Assembly (NCBI GenBank): GCA_008802785.1
Contig: VUYT01000005.1
Span: 372,001-436,000 of the forward strand
DNA: 64,000 nt
Source of the DNA: Symmetrospora coprosmae
Lineage: Eukaryota; Basidiomycota; Cystobasidiomycetes; Symmetrosporaceae
Direction of reading: 5' to 3'
Positions 1 to 12,200 of this stretch are shown here, piece after piece; within the stretch, counting starts at the first letter, position 1; each line of letters opens with the position of its first letter. A program made the position numbers and the translations under genes. A model generated the notes under the pieces. It was given only the letters and a program-made list of their open reading frames with translations, was not told where the DNA came from and searched no databases.

Positions 1-2
1 CC

Positions 3-2125
3 AACCTCGAGTACGCCGTTTTGTCGAGCATGCTGCAGAACGCTGGATACGGCAACATGACGCCTCAGGCGCAGCCGAATCTGCAGCTCGACAGCACAAT
101 GCAATCTCTCCAACCAATGCATGATGGGAATGGAGCTGGGGCAGCCTTCGACCTGACATCTGGCGTCTATCCCTCGAGCAACAGCGGGTACGGAAAGGAC
201 AGCAGTCCTAGCAACCTCAGCCAGACCGCTGGAAAGGGTAGCCAACCGGCAGAGAGTGCCTATCAGCCCCGCCCGGTTACGAGCAGTGCGGGGCAGCAGA
301 ACTCTGGCGGTTTCAACCAGATCAATCATCACCAGCATGGGCAGTCCCATAGTTCGGGTTCTGGTGGAGCTGGACAGCCCGACCAATCGCGGACGTCCAC
401 TTCATCCTCCAATACGTCCACGTACGGCTATCCACCAGCCGCGTTCGAGAGCCATCGTCAGAACAGCTTGAGTGGTGCCGGACCGAGCGGTCTCAATGCA
501 TCGGGCGCAGCTAGGCCAAACTCTGGCTCTTTTGATTTGCACGGGGCCAGCGACTCTTCATCGGGCTTCCAGAATCTGCTCCTCTCTAGTAGCCATTCCG
601 ATACGCAAAATCAGGGGCAGGGCAACGCTACGACTGCACACGCGCGGCGGCAGACCTCACAGGGCGAACAATACGCTCAAGCGATGCAGCAGGCAAATGA
701 CATCCAGCAGCAGCAGCAGCAGCATCAGCAACAGCAGCAACAGCAGCGGAACTCGCCAGCACACTCTTCCTTCTCGTCTGATCCATTGGCAGGGCTCGTC
801 AGCAGCCACCTGACTCCGCCAGTCTCGCAGACATCGCCACTCGGGACGTCTAGCCTGCCGTCCAACCCAAACATCTCGACTTTCTCGCACACGTCGCCCA
901 AGACGTTCACATCGGCTCTGGACTGGAACAACAGTAATCCGTCGGGAGGACTGGCAGCGCCTGCGGGAAATGGCGGAGGGCGGTCTCGTGGACCCGCCGT
1001 GCCTCTGACTTATCGTCGCAGCCCCGGCTCGCAAGCTCCGCCCGCACCGCATCCACAACAGCAGTCATACTCTCAACAGTCGCGACACCCTTCCCAGCCG
1101 CAGTCACAGCGCAGCGACTCTGGCTTGCGCTCGCCACATGATCCTGTCACTGCTGCACCAACGTCGAGCTATGCCTACGACAAGGCGCAGATGAGCGATC
1201 CTTACAATCAGCTCATGCGACCACCGCTGCCTCGGCACCCGTCGCAGACAGCGTATGGGCATCAGAGCCAGATGGACAAAACTCGGTCCCGGCCCATCAT
1301 CTCCAGCACAGGCGTCATGCAGGTGGAAGACGTCTACAAATACGTCAACAAGCCCTATGTGAGTCTTCTTAAGCTCTGTCTGTGCTGATGCAGCCATTCC
1401 GTAACTGACGCGCACGATGCCGCAGAACTACCTGGAAGCATACCATGCATTGATCCGCTACCTGCAGAACAACTTCGAGAACAAGAGTGATGCCCTCCGG
1501 ATCATCCGGGCGCTGTCCGTCTATCGGCCGTCCCTCATCGCGCTACAGATGCCGCTCACAACGGAGGACGAAATCTTCGTTGAGCGCTCATTCCAGCGAA
1601 CGCTGATTGAGCTCGAGAAGCTCATCGGGTTCAGCGGGACGCCCACCGTCGTCTGGCGTCGCACGGGCGAGATCATGCTCGTGGGCACCGAATTCACCTT
1701 GCTCAGCGAGTGGAGGCGCGATGAGCTGCTCTTCCGCGATGCCGATGGGGCAGTGCAGAATGCAGCCGACTCTGCAGGCCGGAGGCCAGCAACGTCGCGT
1801 AAACCAAAGAGAAGCTACATCTTTGAGATCTTTGACCAGAAGAGCTGCGTCGAGTATTACGAGAGCTTTGCAGCCCATGCATTCGAGAGTTCTTCGTCCG
1901 TAAGTTTCGCCCCCTGCGTGTTCGCCAACTGGGCAGATTCGATCGGCGGCTGACTTCGTATGACGCACATAGACGATCATGTCGACCTGCAGCTTGGTGA
2001 CGCCGAAAGGGCGTAAGGTGCCATGCACATTCGCCTATACCCTCAAGCGGGATGTATTTGGCCTGCCGAGTCATGTCATTGGGCAGTTCCTGCCAATCTT
2101 CAGTGATGTTACTCTGTACACTTAG
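3..2125 (+). CDS. ERT1: ERT1/AcuK-like transcription activator of gluconeogenesis, 5' partial
   Basis: Fungal Zn2Cys6 regulators of this family switch on gluconeogenic and non-fermentable carbon genes in the nucleus. The frame is open from the window edge, so the zinc cluster lies outside. Exons 3-1358, 1426-1899 and 1973-2125 join in phase and give 660 visible residues. The first residues (NLEYAVLSS) are typical of the region after the zinc cluster in ERT1. A long Ser/Gln/Pro-rich linker follows, with a polyglutamine run near 705-750. The conserved C-terminal PAS-like part is clear: KYVNKPY, RPSLIALQMPL, FSGTPTVVWRRTGEI and the ending HVIGQFLPIF. Family assignment is firm from the C-terminal half; the exact paralogue (ERT1 or a close relative) is inferred. 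Confidence 0.88.
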
Positions 2126-2227
2126 CAGTCTGTAGTAGCAGTAGGGTTGCGCTCTGGGCGCTGCTGTAGCGGTACACTAATCAAGTTTATGATGCGAAAG
2201 GCTCGGGCATCAGGGCAGTCATATCAG

Positions 2228-3918
2228 TCACGGCACTTGCGCTGAGGACGATGAGGTGCCGTAGGTTGGCAGAGGTGGACTGCCTCGACGCGGTGATCCG
2301 CTCCGTTCTAGCTCGCGCTTAAACTCTTCGTCATCTAGGAAGGGCGAATCCGGTTGGCGGGTTCGGACGGCCCTGTCAAGCTCTTCCTGCGGGACGCGGT
2401 AGACAGCATTCTTGCTGGCATCTGCGATTTTGCACTGGGCAGTGCGAATGCATTGCGTTTAGCGACAGTCTTGTACGTCTTGCAAGGCTTGCGGACAACT
2501 GACCAGACATTCTGAGCAGTATCCGATAGCCGACAAGTCAAGGCCCTTCCCAAAGTCCGGCTTCGTCAGGTCGCAGCGAGAGTATGCTGGTAGCTGGAGC
2601 GCTTCGAACAGACAGCAACATGACGAGAGGATTGCCGCAATGGCGATCTTGAGCTCTTTCGTCTCCATCTGCGGGTTGTTCTCGAGGGGGACGAAGCGTA
2701 GGCAGACTGCAAGGCGGTGCGAGACTCTGATATTGGTTGCCGAGTTCTCTGAGGTCGACGGGCGAATGGCGTTGTCGTCTGGAAGGCGGAACTGGTGCGA
2801 CAAAGAGAGCTCTTCCCCGGCAATGTAGTTACGCATCACCCCGCTGGTAGAAGGATCGCTTTTGGCCGACCAGAGAGGTACAATGACGTGCTTCTTGTCG
2901 GTGCGACTGGGCTGCTTGTGGCTCTGCAGATCGAAGGTCTGCTCGAGCTGAACCTTGATGTCTTCGATGCGGACAGCTTCTGCAAAGCTTGGCAGAATGA
3001 GGGCTAATCGGATGAAGCCTGCCACCAGCAAGTACTTGCTGAAGAGGTTGACGCCGACAGGACCAAGGGCGGTATGCTGCGTTTCCTGGGTCATGCTGAA
3101 GCCGGGTGGCACACCTCCAGTGGGCGAGCTGAGTCGACGGCAGAGCTATCAGTGCTAATGGAGGCTATTACGAAGAGGGAGTGTCTATTTACTGGTTCGT
3201 TACAAACGCCAGGTTGTCTTCGGCGACAAGGTCACCTCCGAACCTTCCCAGCCCAGGCGCAGTCGCTATGAGCTTTTGATACGTCCGTCCACTGTAATAC
3301 CTGCATCAGCACACAGAAGCCCGAATTGTTCGCGTGTACGCGCGGCTTACAAGCTGTTGCGATCGTACGGTGCGGCATTGGCGGGTACGATAAACTGGAA
3401 AGCGAAGCTGGTGCGAGCGAAAGAGGCAGGTGAAGAAGCAGGAACGATACCGCAGATTGTGAAGCATCAGTTCTCCCTCCCGTTGTTCTGTGGCTCGTTT
3501 CGACCTACTTGTGCTCGCCCGGACCAAGAATCTGGGCGCCCGTGTCGAGCTCGACGACTTTGCGCAAAAGCTCCACAGTCTCATATACGCCTTTGATGTA
3601 GACATTCTGCTTGGAGATGAGCTCGACTCGGATGCGCGGGAGACGCTTCGGACTCGGGAGGAAGAGGGAGACCGATCCAGGAACCACCGTGTCCTGCTCA
3701 CGTGCAGGCGGTCGAGTCAGTCCGACATTGCGCGAATCCTGCGAAGCGATAGCGATTTGGAGAGAGCCAGTCATGCGATGGAGGCGTGGACGCACAGTTG
3801 TCGGTTTGTCCTCAATCTCATCGTCAGCGTTGAAGTCCGTGACATTGGGTGTAAGCAGGATAATGTCCGACAATGCCGCAACCTTCAGCTTGGGTTGCTT
3901 CGCATCGCTGGCAAACAT
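2228..3918 (-). CDS. Arrestin-like protein, tandem copy A (468 aa)
   Basis: Arrestin-fold adaptors in fungi usually recruit ubiquitin ligases or trafficking factors to membrane proteins. Exons (minus strand) are 3509-3918, 3351-3407, 3193-3300, 2504-3128 and 2228-2434, summing to 469 codons with matching phases. Arrestin-N-like strands occur around IRVELISKQNVYIKG and GEHNFAFQFIVPA. The arrestin-C-like part includes LGPVGVN, LPSFAEAVRIEDIKV and NIRVSHRLAV. The tail has a CSECLC cysteine cluster and an acidic, Pro/Ser-rich end. The start ATG was chosen because it lines up with the starts of copies B and C. No PY ubiquitin-ligase motif is obvious in the tail. Function beyond the fold is not known; client proteins cannot be told from sequence. 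Confidence 0.8.
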
Positions 3919-4198
3919 GCTGAACTTGTATGCAGGTGAAAAGGATAAGTGAAAGGATGGAAGCTGGGCAAGAGCAGTTACTTCCACTGCGAGACGAGTC
4001 ACAGGCGCGACTGCGGAGGTGTGTGCTCAACACAGAAGTGATGGAAGCCCGTGGAAGCCGGACGCGCTTCCCTTGACTTGTTCCTCCTCCGGCCGGCACG
4101 ACTCCGTCCCCGTGGAACCCCGCTTAATAAGCCGACAAACGTGGCACGACGGCACCCGTAGTCTATAACGCTGATGCCCAAGCTCCGTATATGCGGGC

Positions 4199-5769
4199 TC
4201 ACCCGGACTGCATTGGACTCGCCGCTGCTCCACCTTCTTCGTCGCGACACCGCTCGCGCACCTCCCTTTCGTACTCCACATCTGCTTTCGCGTGCAGACC
4301 TTGCTGCTCTATCTTCAGTGCCTGTTCAAGATCCGCCGCTGGGATACCGTACTCCTCAGCATTGGGCGAGTTGGCGACCATACACTGGATCCCGGGCATC
4401 AGCGCGTCTATACATACGCTTCACTTTAGCCGGTGCCGTTTCGCGACGCTCACCAGGCATTTTGTGCAGAAAGACGCCAGATTCTTCTTGTCTATTGCAT
4501 GGTCGTTCGCTTTCGCGGAATAGGCTGGCAACTGCAATTCCTCAATGAGGTTGCAGCAGGCTGAGATCGTTGCGGCCGAGGCCACAGTAATAACCAGCGG
4601 ACTGGGCTCTGGCGTGTCAGCGGAGGGTGAAGTTCTGAAGTGTATATCGATCTGAAAGAGGTGCTCGACCCGAATACCGGTCTTGCTATTTTGTGACGTC
4701 GATGGGCGGAGAAGCTTGCCATCCTCTGGCAGGCGGAAAGCCTCGCTGAGGTCGTAGCTTTGGCCTGTCTCGAAGGTACCGATGAGTCCTTGGCTGCGCT
4801 TCGTGGACCACAGGGGTAACGTGATGGTCTTGATAACGGTGTCTGACTCAGGTTCCATCATGTTTTGTAGCCGAAGATCCTGGATCAGGCTGACGCGAAC
4901 CACTTCGAGTTGGGTTTTCTGACTGAAGCTTGGGATAGTGACCTTGAGATGGAGCCACCCCGCAACGAGGAGAAGGGGAGAGGCCATGTATATGCCGACC
5001 GGCCCCAGCACTTCGTGTTCGAGCTGACGCTGGAGCCCGAAGCCCGCAGGAGTTGTCCCAAGTGGACTGGGATTTGTCGCTAGGGGTCCCCGTAGTGCAA
5101 GGTCAGTTGAGCAAGCTCGACTGCACCATTCTGACCAGCACCTCAGAACCTACTGAAGGTGATCTGCCGGTCGGTGTTGAGATCTCCTCCCAGAGCCCCA
5201 AGCTCTCCAGCCTTTGCACTCAGAACCCATATGGTGCGCCCGCTACGCGGACCATGTGAGTAGACTGACCGCGTGTAGACCTGAGGAACGGAACCCACTA
5301 GTGGCAGTCTTCAGTAGGAGCTGAGTCTGCGGGGATGGCAAAGCTGAAGGAGAAACTGGAAACATTGTCATGGCCAGAGGAAGATACATCAGCGAGAAAG
5401 TAACTCGCAGTAAGCGGGCTCCCGTCCGACTTACGCGTGTTCTCCGGGCATCCATTTGGTGCCGCCTTGGACTTGTGCACTGGTATCTAGATGTACAGTG
5501 TGGTTGTACAGCTCATATGCGAGAAAGCGACCACGGATGTATACGTTCTGTCGGCAGGTAAGGTTGATGGATAGGGACGGGACAGAGCGAGGCGACACGC
5601 CCAGAATTGTCAGATACACGCGACCCTCGAACGTCGTGTCCGACGAGGGATCGTTGGGGCTCTTGACATCCCCGTGGTGCTCTTTGCCGAGGTTCGGGCA
5701 GAAATGGCCTAGATTCAGCGGGCTCTGCGGCTCGAGGCGCAGGCGGGCCTTGTCGCCGAAGATGACCAT
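4199..5769 (-). CDS. Arrestin-like protein, tandem copy B (430 aa)
   Basis: Second member of the tandem arrestin-like set. Exons (minus strand) are 5435-5769, 5299-5355, 5154-5242, 4454-5079 and 4199-4384, giving 431 codons. Shared landmarks with copy A are CRQNVYIRG, GEHAFSFSFAIPA, a YGRT block after the small exon, LGPVGIYMASPLLLVAGW and TGIRVEHLF. The last intron splits a CTKCLC cluster as in copy A. The tail is Glu/Lys/Arg-rich and probably helical (EQALKIEQQGLHAKADVEYE). The start ATG (5767-5769) begins MVIFGDKARLRLEP; a longer upstream frame carries an in-frame stop, so this start is preferred. Sequence identity with its neighbours is modest, so duplication is not recent. Confidence 0.78.
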
Positions 5770-6068
5770 GATCGTTCCTTGGATTGTTAGGTTGCGGCAG
5801 TCCCTCCTCGCAACAAGCTGGAAGGCTTTCTTGGCGAAGTCGATGGCGTCCGGAAGCAAGCCGCGAACTCATGCCCTGCACTCTTCGCAGTCTGCACACC
5901 TTGCAATCTCGAATCTCTGTGTGCACAGTAAAGCAGGAATAGCGCTACCGATACACTTGCTAAATATGCCGACTCTGACAACAACCTTTCTCTCAAAGCT
6001 ATGCTACATCACTGCCCTTTCTTTTTACACCTTCACTACATACCAGGTGTGCACGCTGAACTCACGCC

Positions 6069-7520
6069 TCAGGAAGACGAGACGGAAGGGACACGCTCGA
6101 TTCGAAGCTCGTCCCTGAGCTTATCAAGTGAAGCGGTCTCCGAGCTCCTCCTTTCGGCCGCAGGCGGCTCCTCAAGCGAGTGGCCGTAGAATGCGATTCT
6201 CTGCTCGTGCGACATGGCACACTGACATTCCTGATGTCAGCTCTCGCCCTTCGCATTCCCCAGATCAAGCAGAACTCACAAGGCATTGCGCTTGGAGCTT
6301 CGGAGTCACAGCCTCCGTTCGTTGGTACGCAGGCAGCTGCAGGGCATCGAGGGTGCAGCGGCATGACGAGATGGTAGCCCCGCTCGCGATCTTGAATTCC
6401 TTCTTCTGCTTCTTGGGATTGTTGAGCAGAGGCAAGTATACGATAATAATGGCCACACGGTGGCTGACCCTGATGCCAGTGACGGACGAGCTCGGCGTTG
6501 TTGGACGCAACTTGCCCTCGGCTGGCAGCTGGATTTGCCGCTTCACTTCGTAGCTGCTGCTCTCTTCTACCTCTCCGAGCGTAGTCTCGCTTCGCAGGGA
6601 CCAGGCAATGATCGGGTCTGCCTTCTGAACCTCGTGTCTCCACGTTTCATCTAGCGCGCGCAAATCATAGGATTGGTGTATCTCGACCCGCACGTCTTCC
6701 AGACGCACAGGCCGAAGTAGGTTCGGCATCCGCAGGTGCAGGTTGAGCAGGCCGCCCACGAGCAGATAAGGTGAATTGGCTCGTGCGTCGATGGCTCCTA
6801 GATTCTCGCTGCAAGTGATGGTGGATAGGCTGTATCCGGGCGGAAGACCTCCACAGTCATTGTGCGTTGCGACTACTCCGCAGTAACACATTCACAATTA
6901 GAAATGCCTTCACGATCCTCCCAACGGACGCTGACACTCACCGAGCGTTGTGGGGTGTTCGGCGAGCATGGCTGAACCCAGCTTGCCTAGGCCGAGTGCA
7001 GTTGCGACAATCTTGTAGCTCGTGCGCCCGCTGTATCAGTCGATCTTTGCGTTAGTGATGCTCATCGTGCTGGATGAGACTCGAGGGCAGCTCACTATGG
7101 ACATCTCTCGGTCGCAGCGGCCTCCGGCGGGATGACAAGCTCGAAAGGGAATCTTGAGGACGAGGCAGAGAAGACTGGTGAGCTGAGGCCTCCACTCAAG
7201 CAAAGACCACGCCATTGCACGCACTCATGGGATCCGGCGGGAAAGGTACGCGGCTGGCACTGGAGCTCGGCTGAGCTCTGTCGCATGCCATACGAGTTGG
7301 CGAGGCCTTCGACGACAACCAGCTGCTTGCCCAGCAGGGAGACGCTCAAGCTCTTGAGCAGTCGGGGCTTTGGCAGGTAGAGGGCGACGGTCCCTCGAAT
7401 AACGGTGTCGGGCGCACGGGCCGTGAAACCAGAATCGTCGGGCAGTGTCTCTTCTGCTGCCAGGAGGACATAATCTGAAGTCGTGCGGATCTCCAGGGAT
7501 GGCCCTTTGCGAAGGCGCAT
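6069..7520 (-). CDS. Arrestin-like protein, tandem copy C (395 aa)
   Basis: Third tandem member. Exons (minus strand) are 7225-7520, 7096-7152, 6942-7030, 6280-6872 and 6069-6221, giving 396 codons. The 57-nt second exon has the same length as in A and B, and the third exon (89 nt) matches B. Landmarks are LSVSLLGKQLVV, FPFELVIPPEAA, GLPPGYSLSTITCSENLG, RPVRLEDVRVEIHQSYDLR and TGIRVSHRVAI. The cysteine cluster is reduced to QCLC. The acceptor of exon 4 is slightly uncertain (two AGs three bases apart, both in frame). The tail is short and Ser/Glu-rich. Fold assignment follows mainly from alignment with A and B. Confidence 0.77.
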
Positions 7521-8130
7521 TTTGGTCGGTGACGCGTGCTCTCGCGTGCGGATTATGCGATCGGGGATTAGTCGTGGTGTGTCACTCTGCTACTGCTGGG
7601 CAGAAGGGATGCACGATGGCTCGCACAGGAAGATAGGGTCGAGCGAATCTAGTATAATCAGCAGAGGCAACACGGACGCGAAGCTGCATCATGCTCTTGG
7701 TTCTTGCTCAATGCTCAATGCTCCTTCCCCTCCCTTCTCGCGGGGGCCTTGTCTTTCATCAAGCCAAGACTCCAAGCCGGACTCGGGGGTCCGCAGGCTC
7801 GGCACTCGAAGGCTTAGCAAAGAGGGCCAAGCGAGGCGTGGGAGCGAAGCCCCTTGGGATCGTCCCGGTTCCGCTTCATCAGTTGTGCTTGTTCCTTGTC
7901 CTTGTTCCTCGTCCCTGAGAACGGTTGTTGCGAGAACGGCGAGCGGCAAGCTGCAGTTGGCTGGCCGGCGGAGGAGCAGACGGAACGGTCGTCAACGGGA
8001 GTCCTGAGGATACAGCAAGCAACTTGACGATCTGGTTGATGGCGTGCGGAACGCGCCGAAGTGACAGTCCGCTCGTACGGCAGTAGTTGCGCGACCTCGG
8101 CGACATACAAGCAGCTATGACCAGCCTCGC
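7521..8130. other. Intergenic stretch upstream of arrestin copy C
   Basis: Lies between the start of arrestin copy C and the stop of the next minus-strand gene, so it should hold the promoter and 5' leader of copy C and the 3' end of the small gene. Open frames here lack family motifs or splice-consistent extensions. I see no RNA gene or repeat. Confidence 0.5.
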
Positions 8131-8743
8131 TCAGGCATGCGAAGCCTCGGACTCGGCCTGACCCTCTGCAGCAGCGGACACGTCCTCCTTGGCAGTTCTA
8201 TCGCCATCAGCCGTCTCTGTCCAGCCTCCACTCCCGCTTGGGTCCGTGTAGCTGGCGTTCCCTGCTCCATCGTTGTGGTCTGAGGTCAGGCAGGCGCAAG
8301 GCAACGAGCGGTCCCATGGTCAGCCGACGCTCGCAGCAGCAGAGGTCCCATATATGAGCGGGTGCTTGAGGAGGCAGAGAAGTCAATGCATAGATCACAG
8401 CAAGCTCACAAGTACTCCCATCGCTGTTGCTGTAATAGTACGAGCCGTCCGAGTTGCTGCAATGCGATGGCGCGTATCCAGAGACAGGCACGTGTAAATG
8501 GACGCCGATGCCGGCAGATGGGACAGCAGCTCTCCCTCTCACCTGTAGTGGTAGGCATTGTCATTTGCAGCACCTTCTCCACAGTCTCTGGCATCATAAT
8601 GATTGCCCTGCAGCACCCACAGACGCAGTCGAGTCAGCCGGTGCCTCTGCGCTCACCACTCAGCGCCCTTCACCAAGTCGTATTAACGCGCGCACTTGCG
8701 AGTTGGTCCCGGAGGACGTGATGGTGTAGTCCTGCTGCGACAT
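8131..8743 (-). CDS. Small Tyr/Ser/Asn-rich protein of unknown function (102 aa)
   Basis: Four short exons (minus strand: 8696-8743, 8543-8607, 8410-8456, 8131-8279) join in phase into 103 codons starting MSQQDYTITSSGTNSQG. The middle is a tandem of short aromatic units: YHYS, NSDGSYYYS, NSDGSTYHNDG, then GNASYTDPSG. The C-terminal third is acidic and alanine-rich. From memory, small proteins with repeated DGSYYYS-type units are widespread in basidiomycetes, but I know of no assigned role. There is no signal peptide or membrane segment. Its many exons for such a short product and its even phases support a real gene. Confidence 0.72.
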
Positions 8744-8933
8744 GCTTGCTAATCACAAATGTAAGTAAGGACTGCAAAGAAGTTGTACGAAGGCAAGGCG
8801 CGGCAGCTGACATTTGGTCTCTGGATTGGACCGGTCCCCGCCTTGCGACTGTCATGACGTCGAACAGCTCCGCTCTTTTGGGTGCCACCAAACAGTCTAT
8901 CGTAGCAGTATAGGCATTGCGCACTGGCAGCAG

Positions 8934-11800
8934 CTAGAAGACAAACTCGGCCCGGAAAGGCGCCAGGTACCTTCCCTTGCACGCCTCCGCGAGCTCTGGC
9001 TTGCGCAGGCTATTGCAGCACGTCGCCAACGTGTCCCAAAGCTGGTTGGACGAGGCTGCGTGCTCCTCCTCCGACATCTGCCGCAGCACGGACGCGTCTC
9101 CGACGTCCTCGTCCGCCGTCGAGCTCTGCTGGATCGAAAGCGCCCGGAGGACGTGCTCGCCCGCCTCCTGATACGCGCCCAGGTTCATGCAAGCAATTGC
9201 GAGATTGAAGCTGATGTGCGTGTGAACGCGCAACAAAAGTCAGTACTGTGATGAGTAGAGGAAGGCCAATCTGCAGCTTGTACTTACGTCGCTCGCGCAA
9301 AGTCCGGCTGCAGCTCCAAAGCGCGGTAGTAGTAGTCCAGAGCACTCTCGGCCTTGCCAGAGTTGGCCATCGTAGCCCCCAATCGGTTGAAGAGGTGCGG
9401 GTCCTGTGCGTTCAGAAAGAAGTGGTGGCACGTCAGCATTGCGGGTCCGGCCTGGTGATCTTCTGAGCCCATGGTATTCACATTGGGCCGGACAGACAGC
9501 GCTGCCATGAAGCAGTCAGACGCCTTCTCGTATTCCTCTGAGGCGTTGAAGAGAACGCCAAGGGCGATCTGCACGTCGGCATCTACCCCCGACTCGCCAC
9601 CACCAGCTCTGGCCATGTCGACCAGAAGGCCCGTGAGGTACGCATGTCTTTGGCTGTTGAGCACCTGCCCCGCCTCCCTCGCGGATGCGCCTCCCGCGCG
9701 CTCTCTGTGGTGCTCAATGACGCTCTCATACTCGCCCTTGGACTCCACCCAGCGCTCGATCGCGTCATACGCTTTCCCTCGCACATTGTCATTTGTATAG
9801 CTGACCGCGAGCGCGAGCCATGCCTCGCCAAGCGTGGGATCGAGCTCGAGCGCACGCTGCAGCGCCCGGATGGCCAGCTCCTCGCGCTCATTCTCCTGCT
9901 GCTTTAACCCAAGCGAGAGCCACGCCAGCGGGTTCGAGGGCGATTCCTGCACGGCTGCCTCTCGCGCCAGAATCGTGTCGCTGGGGAGATGGTGACGATG
10001 CTGAGCATTCAGCATGTAGGGATTGCGAGAGTGAAATGGGTAGTTGGCAAGAGCGGCGGACGACGACGAGGCAGTCGCGCCTGTAGGCTGCTGTAGCTGG
10101 ATACCAGCTGCGTCTGTGACCAGCGAGTCCCACTGCGACTGCAGATGCCACCACTCCTGCTGCTGCGCATTCTCGCGCAGGCTCTGTGCCATGGTCGGCG
10201 GCTCGGGACCTGACCGCAAGAGCGCATTATCAAAGTCGAAGTCGTCAAAGTCTTCCTCCCACGCCGCCGACGCGCCGGGGACAGACGCGTCCATTCGCCC
10301 TCCGTCACCCTGGAACGCGCGTTGTGCTCGACCCTGCACGTCGTCGTCAAGCACCGAGTTCATTTCTTCGTACGCGGCCGCTAGCTCGTCCATCTCCTGA
10401 GCTTCCCTTTGCGCAGACTGCGTGTCAGGCTGCTGCGCCCCCTGCCGTTGCTGCCAATTGCCGCTGGCAAATGTGGCTCCCGCTGTGCCCGCCATGGGGT
10501 TGCCTGCTGTCCCCTGTGGCCTGGCGAAAACAGCTTCGCCTCTGCCTCCTCCGGCCAGCAGCGGCTGCTGCGCTCTTAGCGCCTCCTGCTGCAACTCCCT
10601 CTGCACATCGACATCTCCGACATGAACGCCTCCGTGAGTCAGCGACGGGTCAATTTGCTGCTGCTGCTGCTGCGCCTCGCCGCCCTCGACCATTTGATCG
10701 CCCTGCACTGTGACCTCCTTGTCCCGGAGCTTCTGCATGAGGCGCATAAAGGAGGAGTTGCGCATCTTGTCGTTGGTCTCGAGATCGCGCGAGACATTCT
10801 GCAGCAGCTCGCCTGCGGTTTTGGAGAGCAAGTCTGCGTCCTGCCCGTGTGTGCGCTGTGATGGCGACGTAGGGCGCGCGGTGAGCGATTCGTGTGGCGG
10901 ATACTCTTGCATCTGCGACCTCTCCGCCTGTCCATCGATCAGAGAGGACTTGGCATCCGGGTGCTCGACGTGCTGCAGAAACGCGCTCTCCCAATGTGTG
11001 GACTCGAGTTCTTGTATCCTGGGCGTGCCCGACGTCTGCTCGCTGCGCGCTGGTTGATGCAGATGCTGCGCCTGGAAGCGCTGGTGCTGGTATAGCATAG
11101 GCTGTTGATGCTGCAGCATCGGCATCGACATGTGCATCGAGGACGATACAGCAGGGAAGCCGACGTGCAGAGGCTGCTGGTGATGCTGCGGTTGCTGCGC
11201 GTACATGGGCACAGTGGAAGCCGGCGAGCTTGCCTGGGCTCGATGCAGGTTCGAGAAATCCGCTGCCCAGGCGGGAGCGCTTTGCTGAGCGTGGTGATCC
11301 AGGGCGGTACGAGTGTCCGGCATTCTGCTCTTCTGCCATGCTCGCTCCGACATGACTGGCGGAGGTGGAGCGTTGGCCGGGCCCTGTGCGTGCGTCATAA
11401 AGTCGGACGCCCATGCTGGCACGGGGCCAGGAGATGGGGAGGCATGCTGCTGTGGCCTGATGGAAGCTGCATGCTGTTGGTGCTCGAAGAAGGCCCTGGC
11501 TGCGGCATCCTGCTGCAGCTCTTGCGGATGGAGCTGGTGAGTCCGGAAGCCGCTTGGGCCGGCGACGCTCCCAGACGGACCCGCGATGGGCGCAAAGCGA
11601 TCCTGCAAGCGCCACAGCAGGCTGTCAGTATGCGCAAGCTGGGCTGTCCTCTACGAGGCTGGGCTGCGGTGACGCACCCTCCCAATCTGAGACCCTTCTC
11701 CCTGCTGCCCGCCGAGTCCCTTTGCGAGCTGACTGAGCGGATTGACGGGCCCGCAGCTGGCGTCGTCGCTGTTGACGAGGGCGTTGAGGAAGCTGCTCAT
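8934..11800 (-). CDS. PEX5: PEX5, peroxisomal PTS1 import receptor (904 aa)
   Basis: PEX5 binds C-terminal SKL-type signals of matrix enzymes in the cytosol and carries them to the peroxisomal docking complex. Exons (minus strand) are 11678-11800, 9288-11602 and 8934-9210, 905 codons in phase. The N-terminus (MSSFLNALVNSDDASCGP) carries the conserved cysteine (residue 16) used for export-linked ubiquitination. Several WxxxF/Y docking motifs follow: WASDF (~105), WAADF (~153), WESAF (~245) and WEEDF (~460). The C-terminal third is a TPR array, including NPLAWLSLGL, LGEAWLALAVSYTN, LFNRLGATMANSGK and FNLAIACMNLGAYQEA, ending LAPFRAEFVF. Length is above the 600-700 of many fungi because of a Gln/His-rich middle. 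It is divergent from the gene at 12428. Confidence 0.95.
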
Positions 11801-12009
11801 GACGGCGTTACTTCAGTGCTGATGCTGTCGACTGTAATACTGCCATGCTGTCAAGGGAACAGAGGAGTCGGTGTCGCCTCCGATTTCAGGCGGACTCGGT
11901 GGCTCGTCCACCGGCAACTCGCGGAGCCGGTCTGGTCGGGCTGCAGCTGCTCCTCTTCGCACCGACAGAAATCTGCAGAGCTGCTGCTGTGATGGACGGC
12001 GCAATGCTA

Positions 12010-12030
12010 TGCAGTGCAGTGCAGTGCAGT
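12010..12030. repeat. TGCAG pentanucleotide repeat
   Basis: Four tandem TGCAG units in the divergent promoter region between PEX5 and the small gene at 12428. Confidence 0.8.
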
Positions 12031-12200
12031 CTGCAGCATAGACAATGCTCTTCTGCTATACTGCAGTCTACTGTCCCTGCTCCTGCCCTGAATGCGCTCT
12101 CCACGCCCACGCACTTCGCACTCGCATCGGCTTCAAGGTCGCATCCGAAGTCGCATGCGCAGGATGATGAGGATGCGAAGCTGAGCGGCAGAGGACGAGG

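Noticed and set aside
10650-11615. Minus-strand open frame of 321 codons
   Set aside because: It overlaps PEX5 in another frame on the same strand; PEX5 shows docking motifs and TPRs, while this frame has none and is Arg/Ala-rich as expected of a GC-rich shadow.
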